From: a virus
Strand: one strand, 5' to 3'
IMG/VR virus record: IMGVR_UViG_3300034107_000256
Location: 1-24,212 of that record
Length of the DNA: 24,212 bases
Positions 8,655 through 15,901 of the stretch are shown here, in pieces; position 1 is the stretch's first letter, and the number at the start of each line of letters is the position of its first letter. Made by a program: the position numbers and the translations under genes. The notes beneath the pieces were generated by a model. That model had not been told where the DNA came from. It did not search any database and saw nothing but the letters and a program-made list of their open reading frames with translations.

Positions 8655-9203
8655 ATGAGCGCAATAACAAGCGGTTGGCTTAATGAGTGTATTAACGGAA
8701 CGTGCGCAGGTGGTATTGGCAAACTTTACATTGCCAATGCTAACCAAGTCGCAAGCGTTACCAACAACGCCTCAGGAGCAACCACGGCAATAGCCATGAC
8801 CTCCACGGCTGGCGTATTTTACGAAATTGAATTCAGGGACAATTCAGGAGCATTCACGGAAACGGTGACGCAGGATCCTGATACTTTGTCGGTAGCTATC
8901 GAGCAAAGTTTAACGGGAGTTATAAATTGCCGCGACCAGGAATTAAGAAACCTTATTCAAGACATGGCAAATCAGGCGTGCGGCTTGGTTTGTGTACACG
9001 TTGAAAACACGGGTAACTATTGGATTTGGGGCGTTGAAACCATTGGGGCAAAGAAAAGGGTTGCAAGGTTGACAAGTGCGGAAGGTTTATCGGGTGCATT
9101 GTTTACCGATTCAAACCAAGAGACGCTTACCATTACTTGCAGAACAACGGAGAAAGCAAGGTTTATTGTTAACGGCGCAACAGTAATGGGCGCTTTAGAT
9201 TAA
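8655..9203 (+). CDS. Probable major tail tube protein
   Basis: 182 residues. The pattern fits a Bacteroidota siphophage tail tube: an N-terminal 'ITSGWLNECINGTCAGGIGKLYIAN', a central 'YEIEFRDNSGAFTETVTQDP', and a later 'VCVHVENTGNYWIWGVE' then 'LSGALFTDSNQETLTITCRT', i.e. the alternating beta strands with N/G turns expected of the fold. Six cysteines are present (two near the start, C93, two near 108-112, one late), more than in the neighbours. It begins 10 bases after the capsid gene with leader AATAAAAAACGA. Another head or neck protein is possible. The call relies on pattern recognition and could be checked by structure prediction. Confidence 0.6.
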   Translation: MSAITSGWLNECINGTCAGGIGKLYIANANQVASVTNNASGATTAIAMTSTAGVFYEIEFRDNSGAFTETVTQDPDTLSVAIEQSLTGVINCRDQELRNLIQDMANQACGLVCVHVENTGNYWIWGVETIGAKKRVARLTSAEGLSGALFTDSNQETLTITCRTTEKARFIVNGATVMGALD

Positions 9204-9211
9204 TAAAAAGT

Positions 9212-9448
9212 ATGATAGTTAGAGATAAAAGCAAACAAATGCTTTACGTTGGGGCAGACCTTTCGGGCAAAGCAGGCATTATTCGAAAAACTATCGGCGA
9301 ACTTTCACAAAACGAATTGAGGGCTTGGTACACATCAAGCCCTCAGACCGTTGGGCAACACGTCATTTATACCCCTGAGAAAAAAAGCTATGAGCCAACA
9401 ATTAAAGAAAATACAGGCAGTCCCGAACAGGAACAACAGGGTAAGTAA
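9212..9448 (+). CDS. Small hypothetical protein before portal
   Basis: 78 residues, 8 bases after the tube-like gene and with leader TTAATAAAAAGT before the ATG. The sequence is hydrophilic; the middle segment IGELSQNELRAWYTSSPQTV may be helical, and the C-terminus is a charged, Gln/Glu-rich tail. The last 59 bases overlap the start of the portal gene in another frame. I do not recognise a family. Position between tube and portal suggests a minor head or neck component, but nothing in the sequence proves it. Confidence 0.65.
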   Translation: MIVRDKSKQMLYVGADLSGKAGIIRKTIGELSQNELRAWYTSSPQTVGQHVIYTPEKKSYEPTIKENTGSPEQEQQGK

Positions 9449-10799
9449 ACGGAATCAAAGCCCTTTACTTGCCTCGGTTACCTTAGATACCTCCAATACC
9501 ATGCTTGTAAAGGAGGATATTTTTAACGAGCCGTCACGGGAGAGGCTTGATTTCACAGGGGCAAAGTGGGTAAGGTTCTTCACGCAAAAAGACGACTTTT
9601 TAAAGAGCCTTATAGCCATTGTAAATAATTCGCCGACGTTACGAAGAATAATCGAAGATAAAACAAATATGGTTGTCGGTGACGGCTTTATTCCCATGAA
9701 GGGTAAGGCAAATACATTGCTTACCACGTCAATGAAGGGTGAGGTTATCACCGACGATTCTTTAAATGAAATTGAGGATGTTATTTCACAGGTTAATTTA
9801 CATGGTCAAAATCTGCAGGAGGTTTTGGCTCAACTTGCGTTTGACTATGATGCTTTTGGAAATAGCTTTTGCGAAATTGTTAAAGGCAAAGTAGGCAGCG
9901 AACCATTTACTTATATTTATCATGTACCCGTTTACAACATTGGTATTCGAAAAGCGGAAGCGGATCAGATTATAAAATCGGTTGGCATTTACGACAACTG
10001 GGAAGAAGTGCCACTTACCACCGACGGCGTGTTTTATGAAAGCGAAGGATTTAGAGAGGTACCAATGTACCCAGACTTTAAGAAATTTGAAGACGGAACG
10101 CAAAGAAGCGTTATCCATGTAAAGCAATACGCGGCGGGCTATTTTTACTTTGGCTTACCTGAGTGGATTGGCGCAAAGATGTGGGCTGAAATGGAATACA
10201 GGATTCAGCGATTTAATACAAGTAAATTTGAAAACGGCTTCATGCCTTCGGGTATCATGCAATTTTTCGGCTCAATTACACCAGCTGAGGCAAAGAAATT
10301 GGTTGAAGGAATAGAAAGCAAGTTCACAGGCATGGCAAATAATCATAAGTTATTTGTACAAGTTCTAAGGGACGAAAAATTAAAAGCAAATTGGATTCCG
10401 ACCTCAAAAGAAAATGAGGGCGAATTTTTAAACTTGCAAAACTTGGCAGCCTCGGCGATTGTTGTGGCGAACAGATGGAGCAAGTCACTTGCAGGCTTCG
10501 CAACCGCGGGGCAACTTGGAAGCAATCAACAGATACGTCAGGAAATGGAGTACTTACAAAGTACGGTTATCAAACCGCGCCAAAACTTGATGTTATCTAA
10601 AATCATAAATCCTTATTTAGCCGAAATTGGGCTTTATAACCCAGCCTTAAAAGACGTTCAATTCTCAATATCAAATACTTTACCCGTGTCTTTCATGGGT
10701 GATATTGCGGTTGAGGATAATTTGACGCAAGACGAAAAGAGGGAAATATTAGGTTATTCACCAATCGAAATAAATGAGCCAATTAATACAACCATCTGA
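9390..10799 (+). CDS. Portal protein
   Basis: 469 residues from the ATG at 9390; the frame can be extended to a TTG at 9351, but the ATG with its A-rich upstream (GAGAAAAAAAGCT) is the better start. Portal-like features: the early clip/wing region FFTQKDDFLKSLIAIVNNSP and LRRIIEDKTNMVVGDGF; the FDYDAFGNSFCEIV strand; the conserved 'HVKQYAAGYFYFGLPEWIGA' (the Y-G-x-P-x-W/Y motif before a long helix); 'FENGFMPSGIMQF'; and 'AGQLGSNQQIRQEMEYLQSTVIKPRQ' before the C-terminal helices. Portals form the dodecameric DNA channel at one capsid vertex and anchor the terminase and neck. Here it comes after, not before, the capsid gene. It overlaps the upstream small gene by 59 bases and the downstream adaptor gene by 26. 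Confidence 0.88.
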   Translation: MSQQLKKIQAVPNRNNRVSKRNQSPLLASVTLDTSNTMLVKEDIFNEPSRERLDFTGAKWVRFFTQKDDFLKSLIAIVNNSPTLRRIIEDKTNMVVGDGFIPMKGKANTLLTTSMKGEVITDDSLNEIEDVISQVNLHGQNLQEVLAQLAFDYDAFGNSFCEIVKGKVGSEPFTYIYHVPVYNIGIRKAEADQIIKSVGIYDNWEEVPLTTDGVFYESEGFREVPMYPDFKKFEDGTQRSVIHVKQYAAGYFYFGLPEWIGAKMWAEMEYRIQRFNTSKFENGFMPSGIMQFFGSITPAEAKKLVEGIESKFTGMANNHKLFVQVLRDEKLKANWIPTSKENEGEFLNLQNLAASAIVVANRWSKSLAGFATAGQLGSNQQIRQEMEYLQSTVIKPRQNLMLSKIINPYLAEIGLYNPALKDVQFSISNTLPVSFMGDIAVEDNLTQDEKREILGYSPIEINEPINTTI

Positions 10800-11313
10800 G
10801 GTCATAAGCGGCGGTGTTGCAAGACCAACGCCTGCTGACATACGCCTTGATAAGTCATTGATAAGCCCTCACATTCAAGACGCGGAATACCGTTGGATAA
10901 TTCCCGCCGTTGGCTTAACGTTTTACGATGCCCTTGTTGCTGACAAAGGAAGCTCCACGGCGTTTACATCGACGGCTTATCAAAACCTTTGGAATGACCA
11001 ATTAAAATCCTTTTGCGCCAACGCGGTTCTTTACGAGGCAGCGCCTTACATGGTGATGCAACTTGGAACAAATGGACTTTATACATTGGATAACGAATAC
11101 GGGCAAAACGTGGGCGTTGAAGGATTGAAATTTTATCAAGATACTTTGTTACAAAGGTTAGAGGTAAAGAAGAAAAGAATCAAAGATTATTTATGCACTT
11201 GCGCAACGAACCTTCTTGGATTTATCCCCAGCGCCGTGGGTTGTCCTGAGGCAACTTGCGACGAGGACGAAGAAATATTTGATATTTATAATACAATGGG
11301 AATAGTACTATGA
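10774..11313 (+). CDS. Head-tail adaptor (DUF6712-like)
   Basis: 179 residues, starting 26 bases inside the portal gene. The N-terminal 'ADIRLDKSLISPHIQDAEYRWIIPAVGLTFYDALVADKG' is the hallmark of the gp6/gp15-like helical adaptor family in Bacteroidota phages (positions, 'I..AE..yI.p.lG..fyd.L'), followed by long helices (QNLWNDQLKSFCANAVLYEA, LEVKKKRIKDYLCTCA). Adaptors bind under the portal and close the head before tail joining. Direct position after the portal agrees. The C-terminus has a cysteine-containing acidic tail (VGCPEATCDEDEEIFD). Its stop overlaps the next ATG (ATGA). Confidence 0.75.
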   Translation: MSQLIQPSEVISGGVARPTPADIRLDKSLISPHIQDAEYRWIIPAVGLTFYDALVADKGSSTAFTSTAYQNLWNDQLKSFCANAVLYEAAPYMVMQLGTNGLYTLDNEYGQNVGVEGLKFYQDTLLQRLEVKKKRIKDYLCTCATNLLGFIPSAVGCPEATCDEDEEIFDIYNTMGIVL

Positions 11314-13421
11314 GTGAAATAAAACCAAAGAAAGAAAGACGTTTTTTAAAAACATTGGGGCGCGTGGGTGAAATATTGGTGGAACAAGTATTGCTTAAAC
11401 TGGGGAGTAGCATAATTAGAAAGATTGGAGGTAAAAAAACTTTGCCTTCAATTCTTTTTATATTCCTTTCGTTTACCCTCTTTGCTCAGTACCCAAACAC
11501 ATTAAACAAACAACGACTTGGTTTTCAAACCACGGGCGACGGGCTTGTTTGGCGTGGTGCATTGTCCGACACGGCTTCCATCCAACCGATAAACAACCAA
11601 AACGCCTGGGTTATTCTTGATACCATTAACCTTAAATTTTATACGTTTGATTTTACTTCCAACGTTTGGAACTTGATTGGCGGTGGTTCAGCGGCTTTCA
11701 CGCAACCAGTTGATTCCTTGTTTTTCAATGTCAATGTACCGACAAACAATGTTGACACGGCAAAAATGCGTTGGGATTCGGATTTGGCTACGGTGGTGCT
11801 TGGATTAAATGACAATGTTCCAAACGAATTAGGATTCAAAAACTTTTGGTTAGTTAAGAATCAAACAGGCGCAACCATTACCAAAGGTAGCCTTGTTTAC
11901 GCCAATGGCACGGTTGGTTCGAGTGGAAGAATAACCGTTGCTAAATTTATCGCCAATGGTTCAATAGATGCAAAATATTTACTTGGAATAACGGCTCATG
12001 ATTTGACAGATGGTGAGGATGGATATGTTATTTCGTTTGGCAAAATACGACAAGTTAACACAGATACCTTTGCGGCTGGCGCAATCCTTTACCCTTCGCC
12101 AACGGTGGCAGGTGTTTGGACAGATATTGAACCCATTGCGCCAAATCTTGATATGCCTATTGGCTTTTGTATAAATAGCCATGCAAATAACGGAACAATC
12201 GCAATACGCGTGGCATCGGGTTATAAATTGAATGAGCTTCATGATGTTGCTATTTCATCACCTATTGAAAATTCATCTTTGTATTATAAAGGTGGACTTT
12301 GGAGGGATACAACGGCTGTATTGTTAACAAGTGACACGGCTTCCATGCTTACAAATTACTTGCGCACGGGCACGGCGGCTTCAACGTATGTTCCATTGAA
12401 TACTGAATCTACAATGAACGCAACGCTTAATATAAATGGTAATTTAAATATGGGTAGTGGGGGAGTTATTTCAACGCCTATTTTATCTGCTGGGACAATC
12501 ATAAAACAAGGTGGTACATCGTCGCAATTTCTTAAAGCAAATGGTGATGTCGATTCAAGTACTTATCTTACAACAGGGTCAGCGGCGTCAACTTATTTGC
12601 CATTGACAGGGGGAACATTAAGCGGTGATTTAGGTATTTCTAAAAGTAGTAATTCAATTTTAAGATTATCTTCAGCAGACGCTGGAAGCTATGGAAAGCT
12701 AATATTTTCTTCAAATAATGGTAGTTTTTTAAATTACGGTGCATCGATTGAATCATCTGGTGATGGTGTAGGAGTTGATGTTGGTAGTTTAAATTTTCTT
12801 ACAGGATTTGGAACGGTAAGAACAAATCGAATGACTATAACACCTTCAGGTAATTTAAGTATTATAAATAGTGCTACAATCGGCGGCACCCTCGGTGTAA
12901 CAAGCGCAACGACATTGTCCGCACCGCTTACCGTTAATTCCTCAGCCGTGTTCAATGAGGGCTCAACTGATTCCGACTTCCGCGTGGAAAGTGAAGCCAA
13001 CGCAAACATGCTTTTCGTGGATGCCTCAACAAGCAGGGTGGGCATTGGAACAAACGCGCCGACAAAGACGCTTGATGTTAATGGGCAGGTAAGAATAAAC
13101 ACGGTAACGGCAACGCCGACAAGTTTACTTGGAAAAGATGGAAGCAATGTGGTGGGGGAGGTTACTGACATTAATCAAAGTGGCGTTATGAAAGTAGGAG
13201 GAATAACCGCAACGACTAATAGTGTCGGAAATATAAATGTTGCTCATGGTTTATCTTACACGCCTTCAAAAGTTATTGCGACCATTGCACAATTAAATAG
13301 TTATGTTATAGTTGTCAGGGGCATTACTTCTTCAAATTTAGAATTTAGAATATACGATTCAACCACGGGAGTAGGCTTAGATACTGTGTCCGTTGGGTTC
13401 TTTTGGATTGCTTTTAAATAA
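11310..13421 (+). CDS. Tail-fibre-like protein with buried signal peptide
   Basis: 703 residues, ATGA overlap with the adaptor gene. Residues 1-42 are basic and amphipathic (KPKKERRFLKTLGRVGEILV). Residues 44-60 (TLPSILFIFLSFTLFAQ) form a classic Bacteroidota Sec signal peptide with an FAQ cleavage site. Residues 61-340 are beta-rich (GDGLVWRGALSDTASIQPI). From about 345 there are fibre repeats: 'YLRTGTAASTYVPLN' and, 69 residues later, 'YLTTGSAASTYLPLTGGTLS'. Later comes 'FVDASTSRVGIGTNAPTKTL', common in fibres and surface proteins. The last 70 residues form a putative receptor-binding tip. A fibre with a secretion signal is odd. A TTG at 11442 preceded by GGAGG could start a form beginning at the signal peptide; a fusion of a small protein with an exported fibre is another reading. 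Confidence 0.72.
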   Translation: MSEIKPKKERRFLKTLGRVGEILVEQVLLKLGSSIIRKIGGKKTLPSILFIFLSFTLFAQYPNTLNKQRLGFQTTGDGLVWRGALSDTASIQPINNQNAWVILDTINLKFYTFDFTSNVWNLIGGGSAAFTQPVDSLFFNVNVPTNNVDTAKMRWDSDLATVVLGLNDNVPNELGFKNFWLVKNQTGATITKGSLVYANGTVGSSGRITVAKFIANGSIDAKYLLGITAHDLTDGEDGYVISFGKIRQVNTDTFAAGAILYPSPTVAGVWTDIEPIAPNLDMPIGFCINSHANNGTIAIRVASGYKLNELHDVAISSPIENSSLYYKGGLWRDTTAVLLTSDTASMLTNYLRTGTAASTYVPLNTESTMNATLNINGNLNMGSGGVISTPILSAGTIIKQGGTSSQFLKANGDVDSSTYLTTGSAASTYLPLTGGTLSGDLGISKSSNSILRLSSADAGSYGKLIFSSNNGSFLNYGASIESSGDGVGVDVGSLNFLTGFGTVRTNRMTITPSGNLSIINSATIGGTLGVTSATTLSAPLTVNSSAVFNEGSTDSDFRVESEANANMLFVDASTSRVGIGTNAPTKTLDVNGQVRINTVTATPTSLLGKDGSNVVGEVTDINQSGVMKVGGITATTNSVGNINVAHGLSYTPSKVIATIAQLNSYVIVVRGITSSNLEFRIYDSTTGVGLDTVSVGFFWIAFK

Positions 13422-13427
13422 ACACAC

Positions 13428-14021
13428 ATGAAAAAAATATTATTCCTTATCCTTTTCCCGTTGTATTCCTTTGCTCAGGATACAATAATTATCAAAAAGG
13501 TATTTATTGACCCTGACACGGTCTGGCAGGTAAAGCAAATTACCGACGCGGATAATTCAAGTTTAACCGTGTTTGCTGATTCAAATCTCATTGTCCCTTT
13601 TCTTACTAATGACCTGGTTGACGATTCCCGTAAAATGGCTGATGCCTTAAATTTACTTGAAAGGCAAAACAAGTTTATTGCAAGTGCGAACAAGTTAGAC
13701 AAGTCATTGAGCAACGGAAAAATACAAGGCTCATTTGATTATTTGCAAGAACAATTTAAAAGGTTTTGGACAGGCAATTATCAAGCCATTGCCAACGGAA
13801 CAAAGGTTGTGGCAGGGGCTGAAATATTTGTAAATCAAGCGGGAAGCCTGAGGATTAAAATAGGTGAATCTTTGAATAGACCTTTGGTTATTATTTCTGA
13901 CACGTATGGGTATATTTTAAATTATCCCAATCAAGGCGATAGAATGGTTATTTATTTAACGAAGGCAAATGTTTTCAAAGACTTTGATAATAAATTAATC
14001 CTGAGAAAAACAAAGCAATGA
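13428..14021 (+). CDS. Exported protein of unknown function
   Basis: 197 residues with an obvious Sec signal peptide at 1-17 (MKKILFLILFPLYSFAQ). The mature part begins DTIIIKKVFIDPDTVWQVKQ, contains a helical middle (DDSRKMADALNLLERQNKFI, SFDYLQEQFKRFWTG) and a beta-rich end (AGAEIFVNQAGSLRIKIG). No lipobox cysteine is present, so it is periplasmic or secreted rather than a lipoprotein. It begins 6 bases after the fibre stop and overlaps the holin gene by 4 (ATGA), so it is co-expressed with fibre and lysis genes. It could assist envelope disruption or host-surface modification, or partner the fibre. No family recognised. Confidence 0.75.
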   Translation: MKKILFLILFPLYSFAQDTIIIKKVFIDPDTVWQVKQITDADNSSLTVFADSNLIVPFLTNDLVDDSRKMADALNLLERQNKFIASANKLDKSLSNGKIQGSFDYLQEQFKRFWTGNYQAIANGTKVVAGAEIFVNQAGSLRIKIGESLNRPLVIISDTYGYILNYPNQGDRMVIYLTKANVFKDFDNKLILRKTKQ

Positions 14022-14422
14022 AAGCAACCTTAATAAACTTTTTGCATCTTGGATGGGAAAAAATAACATATGCCATTTGTTGCGGCTGGATATTTTCATT
14101 TTTCATACCAATAAAAGGATTTTTGATATTTACGGTATTCGTGGTTTTTGCCGATATGGCTACGGGAATCCTCGCAGCAAAGAAAGAGCAACAAAAGATA
14201 AATAGCAAAGGCCTTTATCGTACAATGGAAAAAATAGTCGTTTATTTCTGTGGCATCCTGATATTCGAGGGTGCAAGAAATACTTTTTCCCTTCCGTTCA
14301 ACATAACGTACATGGCAGCGTTTTTAATTGCAACGGTGGAGCTTTATTCTATTTCGGAAAATATTAAACGCATAACAGGCGTAAACCTTGGCGTTTTAAT
14401 CACACGTTTTTTTAATCGTTAA
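14018..14422 (+). CDS. Phage holin (holin_4-like)
   Basis: 134 residues with several hydrophobic segments: about 14-36 (WEKITYAICCGWIFSFFIPI), 34-52 (KGFLIFTVFVVFADMATGIL), 70-84 (IVVYFCGILIFEGA) and 92-108 (FNITYMAAFLIATVELYSIS). The charged linker AAKKEQQKINSKGLYRTMEK and the 'ELYSISENIKRITGVNLGVL' end match the phage_holin_4 (toxin-secretion/lysis holin) family. It permeabilises the inner membrane and times lysis. It overlaps the exported protein gene and is followed by a small gene and the amidase, forming a lysis cassette. Confidence 0.85.
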   Translation: MKATLINFLHLGWEKITYAICCGWIFSFFIPIKGFLIFTVFVVFADMATGILAAKKEQQKINSKGLYRTMEKIVVYFCGILIFEGARNTFSLPFNITYMAAFLIATVELYSISENIKRITGVNLGVLITRFFNR

Positions 14423-14432
14423 AATAAATAAT

Positions 14433-14726
14433 ATGCAGACTAATTTAAAAGAAGCATTGAAAAATGCAGATGGAATAAAGTCACCAATGGGTGATGTGGC
14501 TTGTTACTCAATGAACTTTGCGGAGCTGGCAAGTGAAATAAACGTTCATCTTGAGGGCAACAAAGTTAAATTCACCTGGCGCGAATATATCCAACTTGCT
14601 CAAATCATTTGGGACAAAATAAAGGAGACATCCAGGGAATGCGCTGGAAAGGAAATTGAGGTAAAATTGCCAGCAAAATTATCAATCGTAGGTGCGGCTT
14701 TCGCATTGATTGGATTCAAATTATAG
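14433..14726 (+). CDS. Small protein within the lysis cassette
   Basis: 97 residues, 10 bases after the holin gene, with leader TTAAAATAAATAAT. It is mostly helical and charged (FTWREYIQLAQIIWDKIKET) with a hydrophobic C-terminal segment (KLSIVGAAFALIGFKL), which could be membrane-seeking. No family recognised. Its place between holin and amidase suggests a lysis accessory (antiholin or spanin-like), but one C-terminal hydrophobic segment is weak evidence. Confidence 0.65.
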   Translation: MQTNLKEALKNADGIKSPMGDVACYSMNFAELASEINVHLEGNKVKFTWREYIQLAQIIWDKIKETSRECAGKEIEVKLPAKLSIVGAAFALIGFKL

Positions 14727-14759
14727 GCGCAGACGATTCGCTACCTTATGCGGCTTACA

Positions 14760-14785
14760 GGGCGGTGCATTGACTTGCATCGCCC
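14760..14785 (+). terminator. Hairpin before the endolysin gene
   Basis: GGGCGGTGC at 14760-14768 pairs with GCATCGCCC at 14777-14785 (9 bp, one G-U pair as + strand RNA), loop of 8. Only a weak T-tract (TTAAAAATATT) follows. It lies in the 75-base gap between 14726 and the amidase ATG, the largest gap in the late cluster, and may be an attenuator, a processing site or a weak terminator. Confidence 0.45.
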
Positions 14786-14801
14786 TTAAAAATATTAAAA
14801 T

Positions 14802-15464
14802 ATGAAAGCATCTAAATTTTGTGTTTTCCTTGACGCGGGACATGGAGGAATTGACTCAAAGAAAAAGTTACCTTACAATTATACGACTTACCCGTCAAAG
14901 TGCGCTCAGCATAATAACGCAAAATTCCACGGTTACGGGTGGTTCTTTGAAGGCGTGTTCAACCGCGACGTTGCGGCAAAGATTGAGCAGTATTTAATTG
15001 ACTGGGGCTTTTCCGTGGTACGCGTTTACGATCCTGTCTTGGATATTTCATTGACTAAGCGCGTGGCGAAGGCAAATATTAACGCTCAAAATTACGAAGA
15101 TTCGTTGTACCTCAGCATTCACGGTAATGCGGCAACGTCACCCAACGCAAGGGGTTTTGAGGTGTTTACGAGCAAAGGTAAAACAAGGTCGGACATTTAC
15201 GCGGAGTTTCTTTTCAAAGAGGTTCAGGAGGCATTCCCTAAATGGGTGTATCGCATGGATACAACGGACGGCGACAAGGATAAAGAAGAAAGCTTCTTTG
15301 TTATTACTCAAACCAATATGCCAGCGGTGCTCAGTGAAAACGGCTTCTTTACAAATTACCACGATGCTTTAATGATGTTTGACCCTGTGTTCCAAAACAC
15401 GTTGGCTTTGTCTCATGCAAGGGCGGTCGTGGATTACGCGAAAACGCAAGGGGTAATCTTTTAA
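14802..15464 (+). CDS. N-acetylmuramoyl-L-alanine amidase endolysin (Amidase_3)
   Basis: 220 residues with the complete family-3 amidase zinc site: H14 in LDAGHGG, E50 in GWFFEGVFNRD, H107 in LSIHGNA, and catalytic Glu179 in VLSENGFFTN. It cuts the bond between muramic acid and L-Ala in peptidoglycan. There is no signal peptide or cell-wall-binding domain, so it is a single-domain, holin-dependent endolysin. It is the last gene of the + strand late cluster, after the holin. Start codon ATG is preceded by A-rich AAAATATTAAAAT. Confidence 0.93.
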   Translation: MKASKFCVFLDAGHGGIDSKKKLPYNYTTYPSKCAQHNNAKFHGYGWFFEGVFNRDVAAKIEQYLIDWGFSVVRVYDPVLDISLTKRVAKANINAQNYEDSLYLSIHGNAATSPNARGFEVFTSKGKTRSDIYAEFLFKEVQEAFPKWVYRMDTTDGDKDKEESFFVITQTNMPAVLSENGFFTNYHDALMMFDPVFQNTLALSHARAVVDYAKTQGVIF

Positions 15465-15466
15465 AT

Positions 15467-15495
15467 AAAAAAAGGGCTGGTTCAAATGCCAGCCC
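15467..15495 (-). terminator. Intrinsic terminator ending the - strand arm
   Basis: GGGCTGG (15474-15480) and CCAGCCC (15489-15495) form a 7-bp perfect stem with loop of 8. On the - strand it is followed by T7 (15473-15467). On the + strand no T-run follows, so it mainly terminates the leftward transcripts between the converging arms. Confidence 0.85.
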
Positions 15496-15528
15496 CGATA
15501 TACACATCAACAATTTAACAAATGATAA

Positions 15529-15813
15529 TCAATCAATTATAAGTTTTATTAGCTTTGCGGCTGATTCTTTCAGAATATCGGTTTCCTTTGAATGATAAAG
15601 TTGGTAACAAATGCTTACCATTCGTTCCTTATTCATTGATTGATAGGTGGGCATCGTCTCGGGAATCAAAGGATTAAGGTAAAAATTTATTACCGATTGT
15701 TTGCTATTTACCGTGTCGGCAAATCTTATCGGAGCTGGGCGCGCGTTAAAACATCTTTGCGCTTCCTTCCATTGTTCATTGGTTAATCCGTCTGTTAATT
15801 CGTTATTTTTCAT
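15529..15813 (-). CDS. Hypothetical protein
   Basis: 94 residues; last gene before the convergent terminator. It overlaps the preceding 32-residue gene by 11 bases. The leader AACTAAACAAAACAAAGCAAG upstream of the ATG is a near copy of the one before that preceding gene. The protein is hydrophilic, with a helical C-terminus (ERMVSICYQLYHSKETDILK) ending in AAKLIKLIID. No family recognised. Confidence 0.75.
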   Translation of the reverse strand: MKNNELTDGLTNEQWKEAQRCFNARPAPIRFADTVNSKQSVINFYLNPLIPETMPTYQSMNKERMVSICYQLYHSKETDILKESAAKLIKLIID

Positions 15814-15901
15814 CTTGCTTTGTTTTGTTTAGTTCTTTTAAAATACCACATGCAAGAAAAATGCATATTTCAATAAGAAATGATTTTATTTTTTCAATCA
15901 T
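15803..15901 (-). CDS. Short 32-residue membrane-type protein
   Basis: An ATG at 15901 opens a 32-residue frame (MIEKIKSFLIEICIFLACGI then LKELNKTKQDEK) with a central hydrophobic segment long enough for a membrane helix. The gene overlaps the upstream gene's stop by 8 bases and the downstream gene's start by 11, exactly filling what would otherwise be the only gap in this array, and carries the same A-rich leader as its neighbours. Its C-terminal ELNKTK is shared with the upstream gene's C-terminus because the leader is repeated. Function unknown; its small size keeps confidence moderate. Confidence 0.55.
   Translation of the reverse strand: MIEKIKSFLIEICIFLACGILKELNKTKQDEK

Noticed and set aside
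9351-9390. TTG start for a longer portal protein
   Set aside because: The ATG at 9390 has a better A-rich leader and the added 13 residues lie in the coding part of the upstream gene.
11310-13421. Diversity-generating retroelement variable region in the fibre
   Set aside because: No C-type lectin-like end, no template repeat and no reverse transcriptase gene are seen in the window.
15127-15372. + strand frame inside the amidase gene
   Set aside because: It is a frame-shifted shadow of the amidase, whose catalytic residues are all in the main frame.
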